DNA from: Prorocentrum cordatum
Taxonomy: Eukaryota > Sar > Dinophyceae > Prorocentrales > Prorocentraceae
NCBI GenBank assembly: GCA_963575745.1
Contig: CAUYUJ010018727.1
Span: 425,393-489,392, forward strand
Direction: 5' to 3'
Length of the DNA: 64,000 nucleotides
Under the pieces are notes generated by a model. It had not been told where the DNA came from and ran no database searches. It worked only from the letters and a program-made list of their open reading frames with translations. The position numbers were made by a program, and so were the translations under genes. Shown here one piece after another: positions 10,410 to 20,271 of the stretch; the stretch's first letter is position 1; the number at the start of each line of letters is the position of its first letter.

Positions 10410-10486
10410 AAGAAAAACAGACACACAAGAACTTGGGGGCGTGGATGCAATCCCGCGCCAAAGCCAGCGGTGTGAAGGCAGAGAAG
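10410..10486 (+). CDS. Candidate internal exon, gene 1
   Basis: The acceptor ...atgcctgcag is followed by two leftover bases and then EKQTHKNLGAWMQSRAKASG, continuing VKAEK and ending AAG|GA (GA donor, typical of dinoflagellates). It ends in phase 0, which matches the phase-0 start of the candidate exon at 14660. If joined, an amphipathic Lys-rich stretch runs into an acidic stretch. The sequence downstream falls at once into CT and TA simple repeats, so the coding island is sharply bounded. No family recognised. Confidence 0.5.
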
Positions 10487-10502
10487 GACAGCGATGTCAA
10501 AT

Positions 10503-10600
10503 CTCTGCTCGCTCTCTCTCTCTCTCTCTGTTTCTTTACTCATGTTGTTGTTTCCCTCTCTCTCTCTATATATATATATCCCTCCCTTTCTCTCTCCATA
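10503..10600. repeat. CT-rich and TA-rich simple sequence
   Basis: (CT)n near 10510-10530 and 10556-10567, then (TA)n at 10568-10580, then more CT. Confidence 0.85.
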
Positions 10601-10839
10601 CTTCTCCGTACAGCGAGTTCAAGCTGTTTCCAGGTTCGATGGGGGAAGCATGGGAGGCATGAGGGAGGGAGGCAGGGTGGAGGGGATAAGGGAGGAGGGG
10701 GTAAAACAGGGAGGGGTAGCGAGATGGTAGGAGTGAGGGCTCTTGTCCCACTGTGGCGCTGAGTTGTGGTGGATATGCGGTTTGTGGGGGTTCCTTCTGG
10801 AGCCTTGTGGCGGTTTGTGGCGGCTTGTGGGGAGCGGAA

Positions 10840-10920
10840 AGGGGAGGGGGAGGAGGGGGGATTAGGACGAGGAAGAGGAGGAGGAGGACGAGGAGTAGGA
10901 GGAAGAGGGCGAGCAGAACG
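10840..10920. repeat. GGA-rich tract
   Basis: gaggaggaggacgagg-type words, short and degenerate. Confidence 0.6.
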
Positions 10921-10924
10921 GCCA

Positions 10925-11640
10925 TAAGTTCTTCGGATGTTCTCGGAGTCTTTTCGGGTGTCTATGTAGTGCTTCTTGGAGTCCTCCTGGGGCGCCTTTG
11001 GCGCCTTTTTGGCAGCCCTAGGGACTTTTAGGAACGTCTTGGATGCATCGGGGAGCCTCTTGGGGCCTCTTGGGCGTCTCATTGGAACTGTGTGGGGCGC
11101 CTCTTGGGGGTTTCTCGGGGCCTGCTCGGCACCTCTTGGGGTCCTCTTGGGGCACTCTTGGGGGTTATGGGGGCCTTGTTGAGGCGATCTGGGAGGACAT
11201 TGATCATCGGATGGTGGGGGGGGCGCAATAGCATTGGCCCTGTAGACCCGCTGAACTCGCCTCATCAGGCCTTTTGCGACGCTCTTGGGGCGCTCTTTGG
11301 CGCTCTTTCGGGCCGTATTGGGTCCCTTTGGGGTTAATTGTGGGGCTCGACTGGGCCTTCTTGGAGCCACCTTGAGGCTTCGGAATGCATCCAAAAGCGA
11401 AACGATGGGAAGGTGAACAACATTGATTCCATTTCGGTGTTTGAAGGATGTTGGCCTCTGAGAGGTTTCGTTGGACTGCCTTGTGACCACATTGAACCGT
11501 CTTGGGTCTGTCTTGAGGTCTGTTTGAGCATGTTGGAAACCATCTTGAGTCACCTTGAACCATCTTGGAGGTCACAGTTGGCTTTCTCATGCCCTTTGGG
11601 AGCCATCTTGGACACTCTGACCGCTCGCGGCTCGACCCTC
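10925..11640. repeat. Family D block with AT-rich core
   Basis: Repeated tcttgggg(c)gcctcttggg words. At ~11385-11445 an AT-rich core (gcgaaacgatgggaaggtgaa ... cattgattcc) occupies the place of the core seen in other family D blocks (gaagcgaaaaggcgag...). Confidence 0.75.
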
Positions 11641-11759
11641 CAGACCCAGGGGAGGTAGGGGGAGGGCTAAGCTACCCACAAGCAGATCGCCGTTTCTTTC
11701 ACTCCCACCTGCCCTCCCAACACAGAAGTCGCACCCAAGTCACAACAGGGGCCACCATC

Positions 11760-12400
11760 GACAACCATCGGGAACCAATGCAGACGCCAGCCAGGTGCGC
11801 GAAGCCCGCGAGGTGCGCCGCACATGTCAGCTGCGCCAGGTGCGCCACAGGGGCAATCTGTTTGCCCTCACACCGCCCCTGTCAGAACCGAAGCAAACTG
11901 ATTGCGGGTTTGCGAGCATTGTGTTTTGTGTTCGGGTGTGCACCTTCGAGCGCTTTGCATTTGTGTTTTGTTAATGATAACCGGCCGGCGCGCAGCAGGC
12001 AGGATGCCGCCCCCACCCGCCGTCCCTGGCAAAATTCGTGTGCGTGTGTTTTTTTGAACACGGATGGTGGACTTGGCGGGCTTGCACGCAGCAGGCAATA
12101 TGCAGTCACCCCCGCCGTCCGTGTCAAAAAACCATGCGCTGTGAGCGCGGGGCGTCAGCGCATGATCCAGATGTTGGTGTGCCTTGTCTGTTGTGTGATC
12201 GTTGGGGGGCGTTGGCATTTCACACAACAGACGAAGTGCTGCCCCCCCCCGCCGTCCCTGTCACAAACCAACGCAACTTGATCGCGGGGCGTCCGCGCAT
12301 GATCAAGGGCTTGGTGCAAAGCGCACTGATTTTGCTAAGGGATGGTGGATGGGGTGTTGGCTTTGCGCGCTTAGGCAACGTGGTGGCACCCGCCGTCACC
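11760..12400. repeat. Family K diverged tandem repeat (~120-150 bp units)
   Basis: The motif 'cccgccgtccctgtcaaaa-cca' followed by 'gatcgcggggcgtc(a/c)gcgcatgatca' recurs near 11870, 12010, 12110 and 12245, and partly at 12650. Interleaved with 'cagcaggca(a/g)-atgc'. No gene. Confidence 0.6.
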
Positions 12401-12416
12401 GTCAACACATGTCGAG

Positions 12417-12639
12417 CAGTGGCGAAGCGTCCTGCCTCGCCTCTAGCCCTACCAAACAATGTTCTAAGAACCTTTTGTGGTTTCCACGACATGTTCTTAG
12501 AACATTGCTGGTTGATAGTGTTTTGTTTGAACACATCGTGTTTATGGTCTAAGAACATTGTTCTTGTTATTGGAACAGTTTTGGGTTCGAAGAACATTTC
12601 GTGGTAGGACTATAGGAGTGCCGGGACGGTCGGTCCCTG
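12417..12639. mobile_element. Family B inverted-repeat element, copy 1 (223 bp)
   Basis: Terminus CAGTGGCGAAGCGTCCTG, opposite end ...CGGTCGGTCCCTG. Arms share cctatagccctacca / tggtaggactatagg and the palindromic pair aatgttctaagaacc / gttcttagaacatt. The CAGTGGCG-type end resembles hAT transposon termini (known family feature), but no 8-bp duplication is evident. Confidence 0.8.
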
Positions 12640-12985
12640 CTCAAACATGCAAGGCGATCGCGTGGCGTCCGCGCCTGAACCAGATTATACTGCACATTGC
12701 ATGTGGTATTGCTTGTTACAGGGGATAGTGTGGAGGGGGGGCGTGTTGGCAAAGTTCCGGGTTTGTCGCCGGTCGGGTTGGGGAGGGTGTGAATGTCAAT
12801 GGAATGTCAATGGGAGCATTGACAAGCCCTTCCTCCAAGGAGCAACAAAAAGGTTGAAAGATGAAGTTCCTCAAACCACTCACGTCCAGTGGGGGGTTGC
12901 TTCGGCCAGACGGCAAACATCATTGAAGTTACCTAAATTCTGGGCCCATTTGGGCATCGTGGGAGGGAATGCAATTTGAGGACCC
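12640..12985. other. Unassigned spacer
   Basis: Single-copy-looking sequence; no frame or repeat supported. Confidence 0.4.
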
Positions 12986-12989
12986 TCCA

Positions 12990-13205
12990 TTCTGTGATTG
13001 TTTAAGAGAGCCCTACAAAAACTTCAAGAGTGTCCAAAGAGGGCCCCGAAAGGGCGCCCAAACGGTCCCAAAGGCGCCCAATAGGCTCCCGAGAGGCCCC
13101 AAGGGGTTCCCCCGAGGCACCCACGATACACCGAAAGGCCCCTGGGACCACCAAGAGGCCCCCAAGACCTCCAGGAGGATTCCTGGATGTTTCCAAGGGT
13201 CATCC
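12990..13205. repeat. Family D-like block, opposite orientation
   Basis: C-rich version (caagaggcccc, gaggccccaagg), i.e. the complement of the usual family D words. Confidence 0.65.
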
Positions 13206-13214
13206 AGACTCGAT

Positions 13215-13603
13215 GTGCGGCGACGCAGGCTGACGTGCCCTCAGCGCGATGATGATTGTAGCAGTTGTTCTTTTGTGGTTCTGGCGGTGATGATGGCGAC
13301 GGCCGCGGCGATGTTTAGTTCAAGATGGATGCTCGTCGGGGGGTTTTGCAGGCAGGCCTACGCGCCCAGCATTGCATGTCTTCAGAAAATAAGACGTTGC
13401 CGCGCAAATCCTCCGGAATCCGGCTTCGTCGTTGCAGGTCATGGCGGCTCCAAAGGATGGCCCTCGGTGTCATTATCGCACCGAGCGCGTTCCATTATTC
13501 GCGAAGTGCCTACTCGCAAACGTCCAAACACACAAAAAAACGTGTTTCATTTATGGAATTGATCGTAAATGACCCGCGGCGGATCCAGGCCATTTGCGAG
13601 TAG
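13215..13603 (+). other. Coding-like segment of uncertain frame
   Basis: One + frame carries a hydrophobic stretch (SCSFVVLAVMMATAAAMF) and later VVAGHGGSKGWPSVSLSH, ending at 13562. A second + frame has MELIVNDPRRIQAICE, ending at 13603. 'cttcgtcgttgcag' at ~13420 could be an acceptor. I cannot choose between an exon, a decayed gene and chance. Confidence 0.25.
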
Positions 13604-13830
13604 CTACTTTGCGAGTAGTGGAATGCGCTTGCCTATTATCAATAGCGGAGGTTCGGGGTGAGGCCGGAAAGAAGTGGTGACCCCCCCATTTGGAAAAGGA
13701 GTTCGGTTCCGCGTTTGTGTCGCGCGTGCGGGCGGGGAGACGTTGCGTGCGCTGTGGAGGGGAATTATCCCCCCGCGCGCAGGACGCAGCCCGAGCAAAA
13801 ACACTCCCCCGCCCTGTTGGCGAGTCTGGG
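13604..13830. other. Unassigned spacer
   Basis: GC-rich, no repeat family or gene recognised. Confidence 0.4.
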
Positions 13831-13834
13831 CTGG

Positions 13835-14175
13835 CGGTTGTCCCGGAGTTGTCCTGCCCTTGTCCCTTAGTTGTGCCGACGGTTGTCCCGATGGTTGTCC
13901 TGACGGTTGTCCAGATGTTGTCTCGATGATGTTTCCCGGCGCGTATCCCGATGGTTATCCAGATGGTTGTCTTTGCGGCTGTCCCCACGGTTGTCCCGAT
14001 AGTTGCCCCGATGGATGTCCCGATGGTTGTCCCCATGGTTGTTCCGGTGGTTGTTCCGATGCTTGTCCCGTTTGATCTCCTGATGGTTGTCCGGATTGAT
14101 ATCCCGATGTTAGTGTGGATGGTTGTTTTTATGGTTGTTTCGATGGTGTCCTTGTGGTTGTCCTGTTTTTTTCGA
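13835..14175. repeat. 12-bp minisatellite, consensus ggttgtcccgat
   Basis: About 27 degenerate units of a 12-bp word (ggttgtcccgat, ggttgtccagat and similar). Because 12 is a multiple of 3, frames translate as CPDG repeats; this is not evidence for a protein. Confidence 0.85.
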
Positions 14176-14375
14176 TTGTTGTCACGCGATTTCCGTTTGT
14201 TTGTTAAGGTTGGGCGTTTTCGAAAGATGTTGGCCAATATGGTACAAACAATATGTGGTAAAGAGGTCGATACATTGGTGTGCGGCTGGGGAAGACTCGG
14301 TGACCGAAAACGTGCTCGGAATCGTGACCGAGATCGAGAAGCCGCTGATCGTGCACGATCGAGAAACCCACGCGG

Positions 14376-14420
14376 TGTCACAAACCAACGCCAGGGTCGT
14401 CACGGTACGAGCCGGCCCTG
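14376..14420. repeat. Family L short repeat
   Basis: 'gtgtcacaaaccaacgccag' plus 'ggtcgtcacggtacgagcc' recurs at ~17640-17685, and partly at ~17180-17205. Confidence 0.55.
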
Positions 14421-14659
14421 GCAACGCGAAGGCGGCCGGGAACGACGATTGCAGGGTTGTTTCCCTTCGGTCTGGGTCGGGGGTTGCGGCTCGCAGGCCA
14501 GAAGGAGTTCTACGCTCCCCTCCGTGTCTTTTTCCAGGGCTCATCCAGGTCAGACCCCTTTCCGCCTCCACGTCCGAGTGCGGCAGGTCCCCCATGCCCC
14601 ATCAACTCCAGCCCTATCTTGGCGGCATCTCATCTCCCATCGGCGCGGCTCTCCCGCAG

Positions 14660-14726
14660 GAGGAAGAAGAGGACGACGATGACGAGGAGGCCCTGGCGCT
14701 GCTGGCGGGCGACGGCGGCGCAGAGG
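14660..14726 (+). CDS. Candidate internal exon, gene 1 (acidic)
   Basis: The acceptor ctctcccgcag is followed in phase 0 by EEEEDDDDEEALALLAGDGG and then AE, ending with one leftover g before GA (donor G|GA). The leftover g plus the two-base start of the candidate at 22556 makes a Gly codon, so the two join in phase. Mixed GAG/GAA and GAC/GAT codons argue against a pure microsatellite. The product is a short acidic segment followed by an Ala/Leu stretch; no family recognised. Confidence 0.5.
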
Positions 14727-14844
14727 GAGGTCCGCGGCCCCGCGCCCGCGGCGGGCCCCGGGGCCGCTGGGGCAGGCCGGGGGCAAAAGGGCGCTCGGGC
14801 TGGACGGAAGGGTCACGCGGTGGCCTGCCCCCTCCTGCAGGGCT

Positions 14845-15065
14845 CATTTCGGCTCCTCCGATCCGATTCGATTCGATTTCCATGGTTTCCGATGCCGATT
14901 CGATTCCACTCGGGATTCCGAGTTGGATTCCGATTTCTTCGTGGAGGCTTGCTGGCCTTCCGATTTCTGCCGATTCAGCTTTTCCCGACTCGGCTGCCGG
15001 TTTCCGCCGATCCGACTCATGCCGACTTCCGATCCGCCTTGTCGATTCGATTCTGGGCTCTCCTG
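14845..15065. repeat. Family N repeat (gattcgattcc-rich), copy 1
   Basis: Collinear with 53945-54180: cctccgatccgattcgatt, gattccgatttctt, ttctgccgatt, ttttcc-actcggc, tttccgccgatccga and gattcgatt-tgggct occur in the same order. A weaker relative lies at 39135-39340. Confidence 0.75.
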
Positions 15066-15094
15066 CCTGGGGGAGGGGCCCTGGTCGGGCGGGG

Positions 15095-15240
15095 CCAGGA
15101 CGAGGAGGAATCCGTTCCAGAGCGTGCCGGGAGGCTCTCAGAGCACCCCGGAGCGTGCTGAGGAGGCTGCGGCGCCCGAGGCATCCTCCAGAGCCGCCGG
15201 CTCTCAGAGATGCTCGATTCATTGATCCTCACCCGAGTTC
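15095..15240 (-). repeat. Family M repeat, copy in reverse orientation
   Basis: Reverse-complement relative of 17860-18000: ggtgaggat-a, cgagcatctct-aga, ggcggctctggaggatg, ctctgagag and ctggaacg appear on the - strand here and on the + strand there. Confidence 0.7.
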
Positions 15241-15261
15241 ATCCTCGTCCTGGCGTCGACT

Positions 15262-15423
15262 GGCAGTGCCGTTTTTAATACATGCGCCGCGTGCGGATCA
15301 CGTATTAAACATGCAGGGATTTAGTATTGAAAACAACGATGAGTTCATGCATAAACTTATTCATGCGTTAATCATGCATTAAAAATCGTATATGGTCAAA
15401 CATCCCCTGTATTAAAAACTGCC
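15262..15423. mobile_element. AT-rich inverted-repeat element (family V, 162 bp)
   Basis: The left end ggcagtgccgtttttaatac pairs with the right end gtattaaaaactgcc. The interior contains several tattaaa and catgca words and is far more AT-rich than its surroundings. Only copy in the window. Confidence 0.65.
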
Positions 15424-15559
15424 CTGTAGTACTTGGGCGAGGGTCGAGGCTCGAGGTTCTCGGGCGCTCTCGTCGATGCTCGGCAGGCGGCCGGCCTCGT
15501 TCCGGGAGTGCCTGCAGCGCGGCGAGAGGCCGGCGGAGACCCGGGGTGTGCCTCTCAAG

Positions 15560-15782
15560 CAGTGGCGAGGCGTCTTGGCTCGCCTATAGCCCTACCAAAC
15601 AATGTTCTAAGAACCTTCTGTGGTTTCCACGGGATGTTCTTAGAGCATTTCTGGCGGAGAGCGTCGTGTTTTAACACATGGGGTTGATGTTCTAAGAACA
15701 TTGTTTTTGTTATTATAACATTTTGGGGTTCTAAGAGCATGTCGTGGTAGGACTATAGGAATGCCTGGACGGTCGGTCCCTG
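15560..15782. mobile_element. Family B element, copy 2 (223 bp)
   Basis: Same length and termini as copy 1 (CAGTGGCGAGGCGTCTTGG ... GGTCGGTCCCTG). Flanked by the exact direct repeat ctcaag (15554-15559 and 15783-15788). Confidence 0.85.
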
Positions 15783-15835
15783 CTCAAGCCTCGAGAAAGC
15801 CAGACGACGAGAGTGAAGTGCGCGGGGCGCACAAC

Positions 15836-15968
15836 CCGGACCTCCTAGAGTGCTAAACCGTAGCCCCCCAGACTTCCAGACCTACCTGGGCTGCCTAAAA
15901 CCTCGGCAGGAAGTAATTCAGATCTCGAGGTCCTGGTGCTATTTTGTAGCCCTCCTGGGAGGTCAGGG
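15836..15968 (+). mobile_element. Family F element, copy 1 (~133 bp)
   Basis: Damaged left end (gacctcctagagtgctaaa) and intact right end ctcctgggaggtcaggg. The interior gatctcgaggtcctggtgct matches the other copies. Confidence 0.75.
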
Positions 15969-16130
15969 AAGAGGGGGGATTGGGAGAGCGGGGGCGGTGC
16001 GGCAGCTGCTGCATGCAGCCGGCTTCGCCTCCGCCGCTGGTCGCTGGCCACGAGGCACGGGCGCGTCCGGCGCCTGGAGGCTGCGGGAAAGCCCGTCCCG
16101 CTGGCTGGCTCGAGCTTCGGGAGACTTTTT
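15969..16130. mobile_element. Family G element, diverged copy
   Basis: ggggggattggga, the palindrome ctgctgcatgcag and the gtccggcgcctgg region match family G at 43516-43691. It lies between two same-orientation family F copies. Confidence 0.6.
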
Positions 16131-16182
16131 GGTTTGGGGTCCGGCGATCGCCCGGGTTATCGGGCTTGCCCTCCATTCACCC

Positions 16183-16312
16183 CCCTGACCTTCCAGAGTG
16201 GTAAATAATAGCCCTCCAGACCTATAGACCCATTTGGGCTGCCTAGAACCTCGACAGGAATTAAGATATCGAGGTCCTGGTGCTATTTTTCAGCCCTCCT
16301 GGAAGGTCAGGG
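16183..16312 (+). mobile_element. Family F element, copy 2 (130 bp)
   Basis: Perfect 17-bp-class ends: CCCTGACCTTCCAG ... CTGGAAGGTCAGGG. Interior gatatcgaggtcctggtgct. Confidence 0.85.
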
Positions 16313-16614
16313 CCCCTCCCCAGGATAACCTAGGCTTGCCGGTTGTGCAGGTCCGGGGTGGGCGGGCGCGGGCATATGCAGGGCTGCCCACAGCGCGAAG
16401 GTTAGGCTATCGGCCAGCCCCCTCCTCCCCCCCTCCCCTCCCCCCAGATAAGCCGGGTTATCGCCGATTCAAAAAAACGGTCTCCAGAGGGTCCCACATT
16501 TCTTTGCGGTTTGGGGGGGTTCGTCCAGATTTCGTTGTGTTTGGTCAACGTGTAGGCGAAATCCAGACGACATTTGGACGGCATCTAAACCATCCGGGCG
16601 AAATCCGTTCGAAA
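16313..16614. other. Unassigned spacer
   Basis: C-rich then mixed sequence. No family or gene recognised. Confidence 0.4.
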
Positions 16615-16617
16615 TCA

Positions 16618-16938
16618 TGTTTGTGATAGGGTCGCGGAGGTCCACAGAGGTTCCATGAAGGCTCGCCCATTTCGTTCGATCTGATCCTTTGGCGGCCTTG
16701 ATGCAATCGCCATGGAGGAAGCAGGACCTGAGAGCAATGGGTCCTTGAGGCTTTCGTCGGCCGAGTTCGTACTCATGGGGGCCAGTCCCAGGCGCTTGGA
16801 TCGGCATAACGGGACTCGTGACAAAGAGTTGGTTCCCAGGGCAAGGCTCTGGGGTCCAGGACCCGTTCTTCTCAGGACCCGTGTTTCTTTGATGCCGTAT
16901 ATCGGAGATTGCGCATCATTATCAGATATGGCGTCCAA
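16618..16938 (-). other. Coding-like ORF on the minus strand, unrecognised
   Basis: Open from an ATG at 16938 to a stop near 16618, including QSLALGTNSLSRVPLCRSKR and KDPLLSGPASSMAIASRPPK. Codon positions look biased (purine-rich first, mixed third), but the + strand frame from 16712 (MEEAGPESNGSLRLSSAEFV) looks equally good. Either a gene fragment or part of an element. No domain recognised. Confidence 0.3.
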
Positions 16939-17009
16939 GTCAACGCGTCCTAGGAGTGTGAACTCACGCTTGTCATGGGCATTCGGAAAACATTACGTTG
17001 TGACATCGG

Positions 17010-17165
17010 GGAACCTCGTCTGTCCCAAAATTGGTGTTTTTTCTCTTGTGCCCGACGCGGGCTCTATGCGGACTCGACGCGAATTCGACACGAATTCGAC
17101 GAGTCCGACATGGATTCGACATGGACTGCGATGGGACAGTCAAGGTCCCCCGAAGACTTAACATA
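17010..17165. repeat. Family O repeat (cgacacgaattcgac-rich), copy 1
   Basis: Shares 'gtcccaaaattggtgt', 'cttgtgcccgacgcgggctc' and runs of gattcgacacg with 44905-45115, and more weakly with 52440-52640. Confidence 0.75.
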
Positions 17166-17169
17166 CCAT

Positions 17170-17858
17170 CATTTCGGTGTCAAAAACCAGCGCCAGGGTT
17201 CCTTGCGTGATATTCGACCCCGGACCAAACCTCTGGGTTGCTTTTGGAGGTCGTCGCGGTGATCGCGGCGGCCACAACTCGGGGCAAGGCTTTTGTCGAT
17301 GAGTGGCATGCTTCTTTCAGCCCACCCCCGCTCTGCGATGTAGACGCGGCTCACAAGTTTCAATATAGCGACAGAGTCGACTAGCAAGCAACCACGGTCG
17401 TTCAAGGTTGAACGATCCATTCTCGGCGTCACACCAACATACTGATACTATGTGTGCGTCGCCCTTGAGGGGCGACGCGCGCGCCGAGAAACCTTACAGT
17501 ACAAGCTCCGTGGCGGGCGCCTTCCGGCAATACCGCACGACAAGCGACGTTTTACAAGACGGTTAAGCTATATGTTCGGGTCGGACGCACGCATCCAAAG
17601 AGGACATATAGTGCTAGTACGTCCTTGTGCGTCCCACTCCCGGTGTCAGAAACCAACGCCAGGGTCGTCACGATGCGAGCCTGCCGCAATACACCGCCAG
17701 GCTGTCTCGGGCCCATTTCGGGCCAGGCATTAGTGCGCAGCTGTCGGCTCCCAGCCAGGCCTCGGAGGCCACGTGCACCATAGTCCCGCCCAAAGTGGGC
17801 CTGTGCTGTGTGTACATCTGTACACATATTATTTATACTGAGACGAAGCCAGGACAAT
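17170..17858. other. Mostly unassigned; two family L fragments
   Basis: Family L words (gtgtca-aaacca-cgccaggg) at ~17180 and ~17640. The rest shows no gene or repeat I can support. Confidence 0.4.
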
Positions 17859-17859
17859 A

Positions 17860-18000
17860 ATGAATTCAGGTGAGGATAACTCGAGCATCTCTCAGATACG
17901 GCGGATCTGGAGGATGTCTCGGGCGCCGCGGCCTCTCAGAGCGTTCCAGAACGCTCTGAGAGCATTCTGGAACGCTCTGGAATGGTTTTACCCTCGTCCT
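17860..18000 (+). repeat. Family M repeat, forward copy
   Basis: See 15095-15240, its reverse-orientation partner. Contains the internal direct repeat gcgttccagaacgctctgag / cattctggaacgctctgg. Confidence 0.7.
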
Positions 18001-18129
18001 AGCTCCGTCCAATATACATGTACATTTGCTCTTTGCATGCGAACGGTCTTTGGCGGGAGACATCTCCACACGATGTGATCCTTTCTAACCCTGGCGTTTC
18101 TACTCGATGTCGGGCGCCGTGACCCGTTA

Positions 18130-18220
18130 TCGGGCCCCGGGGCCATCAAGAGAGGAGCCAGGACGAAGCATCGCCCCAGGGGAAGGGGTCGGGGGAATTC
18201 TATGGCCGCGGACTGATAAA
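18130..18220 (+). repeat. Family P repeat, copy 1
   Basis: 'ccaggacgaa...ccccaggggaag-ggt-ggg-att-t-tggccgcgga' is shared with 46070-46135 (+) and with 52845-52905 (reverse complement). Confidence 0.6.
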
Positions 18221-18782
18221 ACGAGCGTCGTCGGATGCCTGGATCCATGTCCGCAGCCTCGCGGCCCCGGATATCCGGGCGGCGGCGCCGTGGGCCTACA
18301 CGGTGACGTTAACGCGGGATGCCCGCGCGGTGCGCACCCACGGGATCGCATGTATCCGCGGGGTCGCGCCTCGTTCTTCCAGACCGTCGCGGCATCGATA
18401 TGCCTTGGAGGAGGAGGAGGAGGAGGAGGAGGAGGCGGAGGAGGAGGAGGAGATCCCCGATGCCGTGGATTTGTTTCACAGCCTCGTCCCCCAGAGATCT
18501 TGACCATCCGCCTGGAGCCAGCTTCTCATCCTGTGCCGATTCTGGCTCGGTCCAGCAGCCGGGTGAAGGCTATGCGATAGGCCGAAGCCACTCCAAACAC
18601 CGTCCGCCGGTGATTCTTCACGACGCGGGGGGGGTCTGGGCGAGCGTCGGCGGCGAGCCCAGGGGTGAAGCGAGAGGGGGCGAGCCTCCCCGGAAGTCTC
18701 GGAGTGCCTCCGGCCTCCTGCGAAATTATCAAAAAGGCTCCCCCGGGGGCAGAGGAGGTTTCTCAGAAGCCCTCTGCCCCTT
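18221..18782. other. GC-rich spacer with a short GGA run
   Basis: (GGA)n at ~18405-18452 interrupted by gcg. Downstream 'ctcagaag' and 'ttctcagaagccctctg' words relate to the ~92-bp repeats at 20480-20665. Confidence 0.5.
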
Positions 18783-18790
18783 CTCGCAAG

Positions 18791-19185
18791 CAGTGGCGAA
18801 GCGTCCTGGCTCGCCTATAGGCCCACCCAAGAATGTTCTAAGAACCTTTTTGTGGTTTGCACGAGATGTTCTTAGAACATTTCTGGCTGGGCCTGTCTTG
18901 CTTTCACACATCGGGCCTGTGGTCTAAAAGCACATTGTTTTTGTTATTCGAACATTCCTGGGTTCTGAGAACATCTCGTGGTAGGGCTACAGAAATTCAG
19001 GAGGGGAAAAACACACAGACACAATGAATCGTCGACTCCCAGGAACATATGGGAAAATATGGGAGGTGGGGGGGGAAGACAAGAACCCAGAAAATATTAG
19101 AAAATATGTGGAATCTGGTTATTTTTGTGTATTTTCTCGTGTGCCCCAGGGCCCCTTCACGAAATGCCGGGACGGTCGGCCCCTG
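18791..19185. mobile_element. Family B element copy 3, split by a family A insertion
   Basis: CAGTGGCGAAGCGTCCTGG at the left and GGACGGTCGGCCCCTG at the right are the family B ends. Removing the inserted 164-bp family A element and one copy of its 5-bp duplication restores a ~226-bp family B element, close to the 223 bp of copies 1 and 2. Confidence 0.85.
18997..19160. mobile_element. Family A element copy 2, nested in family B
   Basis: TCAGGAGGGGAAAAACACAC ... GGGCCCCTTCAC, flanked by exact GAAAT duplications (18992-18996 and 19161-19165). The uninterrupted family B sequence at this place (tataggaatgcc in copy 2) has the target site once. Confidence 0.9.
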
Positions 19186-19390
19186 CCCAGCTCTCGCACC
19201 CCTCCCCGACGCGCCACCCGAGAGCGCGCCGCCCCTCGCCCGTGGAGCGGCCCCCTGCCCACTCCGCGCCCCGAGCTCTGCCGCGTGCCGCCTCCCCGCC
19301 GCTCCCCCCGGGCGCCCGGGGGGAGGGGGCAGGGCCTCGACGCCGGCGGGCGGGCCTCGAGCTGCTCTTCGCTGAGCGGTGGGGGAGGGG

Positions 19391-19520
19391 CCCTGACCTT
19401 CCAGGAGGGCTGAAAAGTAGCACCTGGACCTCGATGTCTCAATTCCCGTCGGGGTTTCAGGCAGCCCAGACGGGTCTACAGGTCTGGAGGGCTATTTTTT
19501 AGCACTCTGGAAGGTCAGGG
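19391..19520 (-). mobile_element. Family F element, copy 3 (130 bp, reverse)
   Basis: CCCTGACCTTCCAGGAGGGC ... CTCTGGAAGGTCAGGG, in reverse orientation relative to copies 1 and 2. Confidence 0.85.
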
Positions 19521-19672
19521 TGGGAAAGGGGGGGTACGAAATCTGCTGCATGCGGCCGGTTTCGGCCCCGCCGCCGGGCCCACTCCTGGATGCATGGGCG
19601 CCTCCGGCGCCGCGAGGCGCCCGGAAAATCAGCTACGTGAGCTGCTTTTTACCCCCCCCCCCCCGCCCCATT
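19521..19672. mobile_element. Family G element
   Basis: gggaaagggggggtacgaaa, tctgctgcatgcggc and ggcgcctccggcgccgcg, ending in a C run. Abuts family F, as at 15968. Confidence 0.7.
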
Positions 19673-19929
19673 TCAACGCCAGCGGGCGGACCTCGATATG
19701 TTTCGTTAAGCGGTGGGAAGAACCACGGGGACCATGACCTAGATGTCGCGGGATCTTGTCCATGCCGATCCGGGGGCACGGTCCATAACGGCCGTAGCCG
19801 ATTCGCGAGGTTGATGCACGAGTTGACGTTGACCAAGGTCGACGCTGACCAAGATTGACAGGGCGTTTCCGCGTTCAGTCTTGGTCATGGTCCCCGTGTT
19901 CTTCCCATGGGGGTTCGAGAGATAGATGT

Positions 19930-19966
19930 GTAATATATATGTATATATATATATATATATATTCGG
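19930..19966. repeat. (TA)n microsatellite
   Basis: tatatatgtatatatata run of about 35 bp. Confidence 0.95.
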
Positions 19967-20105
19967 AGGTTCGCACTGATTTCCTGCGTCGGCGCCGGAC
20001 CCCCCTGGCGGCGCCTCCAGGGCCGCAGCGCGCCAGGGAGGGGGGTCCAGCGCCGAGCCACTAGCTCTGGCCAGAGCTTCGAAAGTTGCTGCCCATGCTG
20101 TGTTC
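19967..20105. repeat. Family H-like GGCGCC foldback repeat
   Basis: Contains ggcgccggacccccctggcg, its near-complement cgccagggaggggggtccag, then 'agcttcgaaagttgctg'. Related to 56740-56860 and 57066-57205. Confidence 0.55.
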
Positions 20106-20271
20106 TTCTTCTGTTCGGGCTGGGAGCATGTTTTGGGTATGGGGTTGGACATCGTGTGTTAGTTCAGCTATGGTTCCAGGCCATCGGGCAGGAGGACGCG
20201 CGGTGCACGTCGTCAGTCGGCCTCCTTCTTGTGCTCCGCTCCCTGCCCGCGCCATGCGGCGGCGAGCGTAA

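Noticed and set aside
13690-14170. Cys-rich CPDGCPDG repeat protein (secreted or metal-binding)
   Set aside because: Encoded by a degenerate 12-bp minisatellite, with in-frame stops in places and no start or signal peptide.
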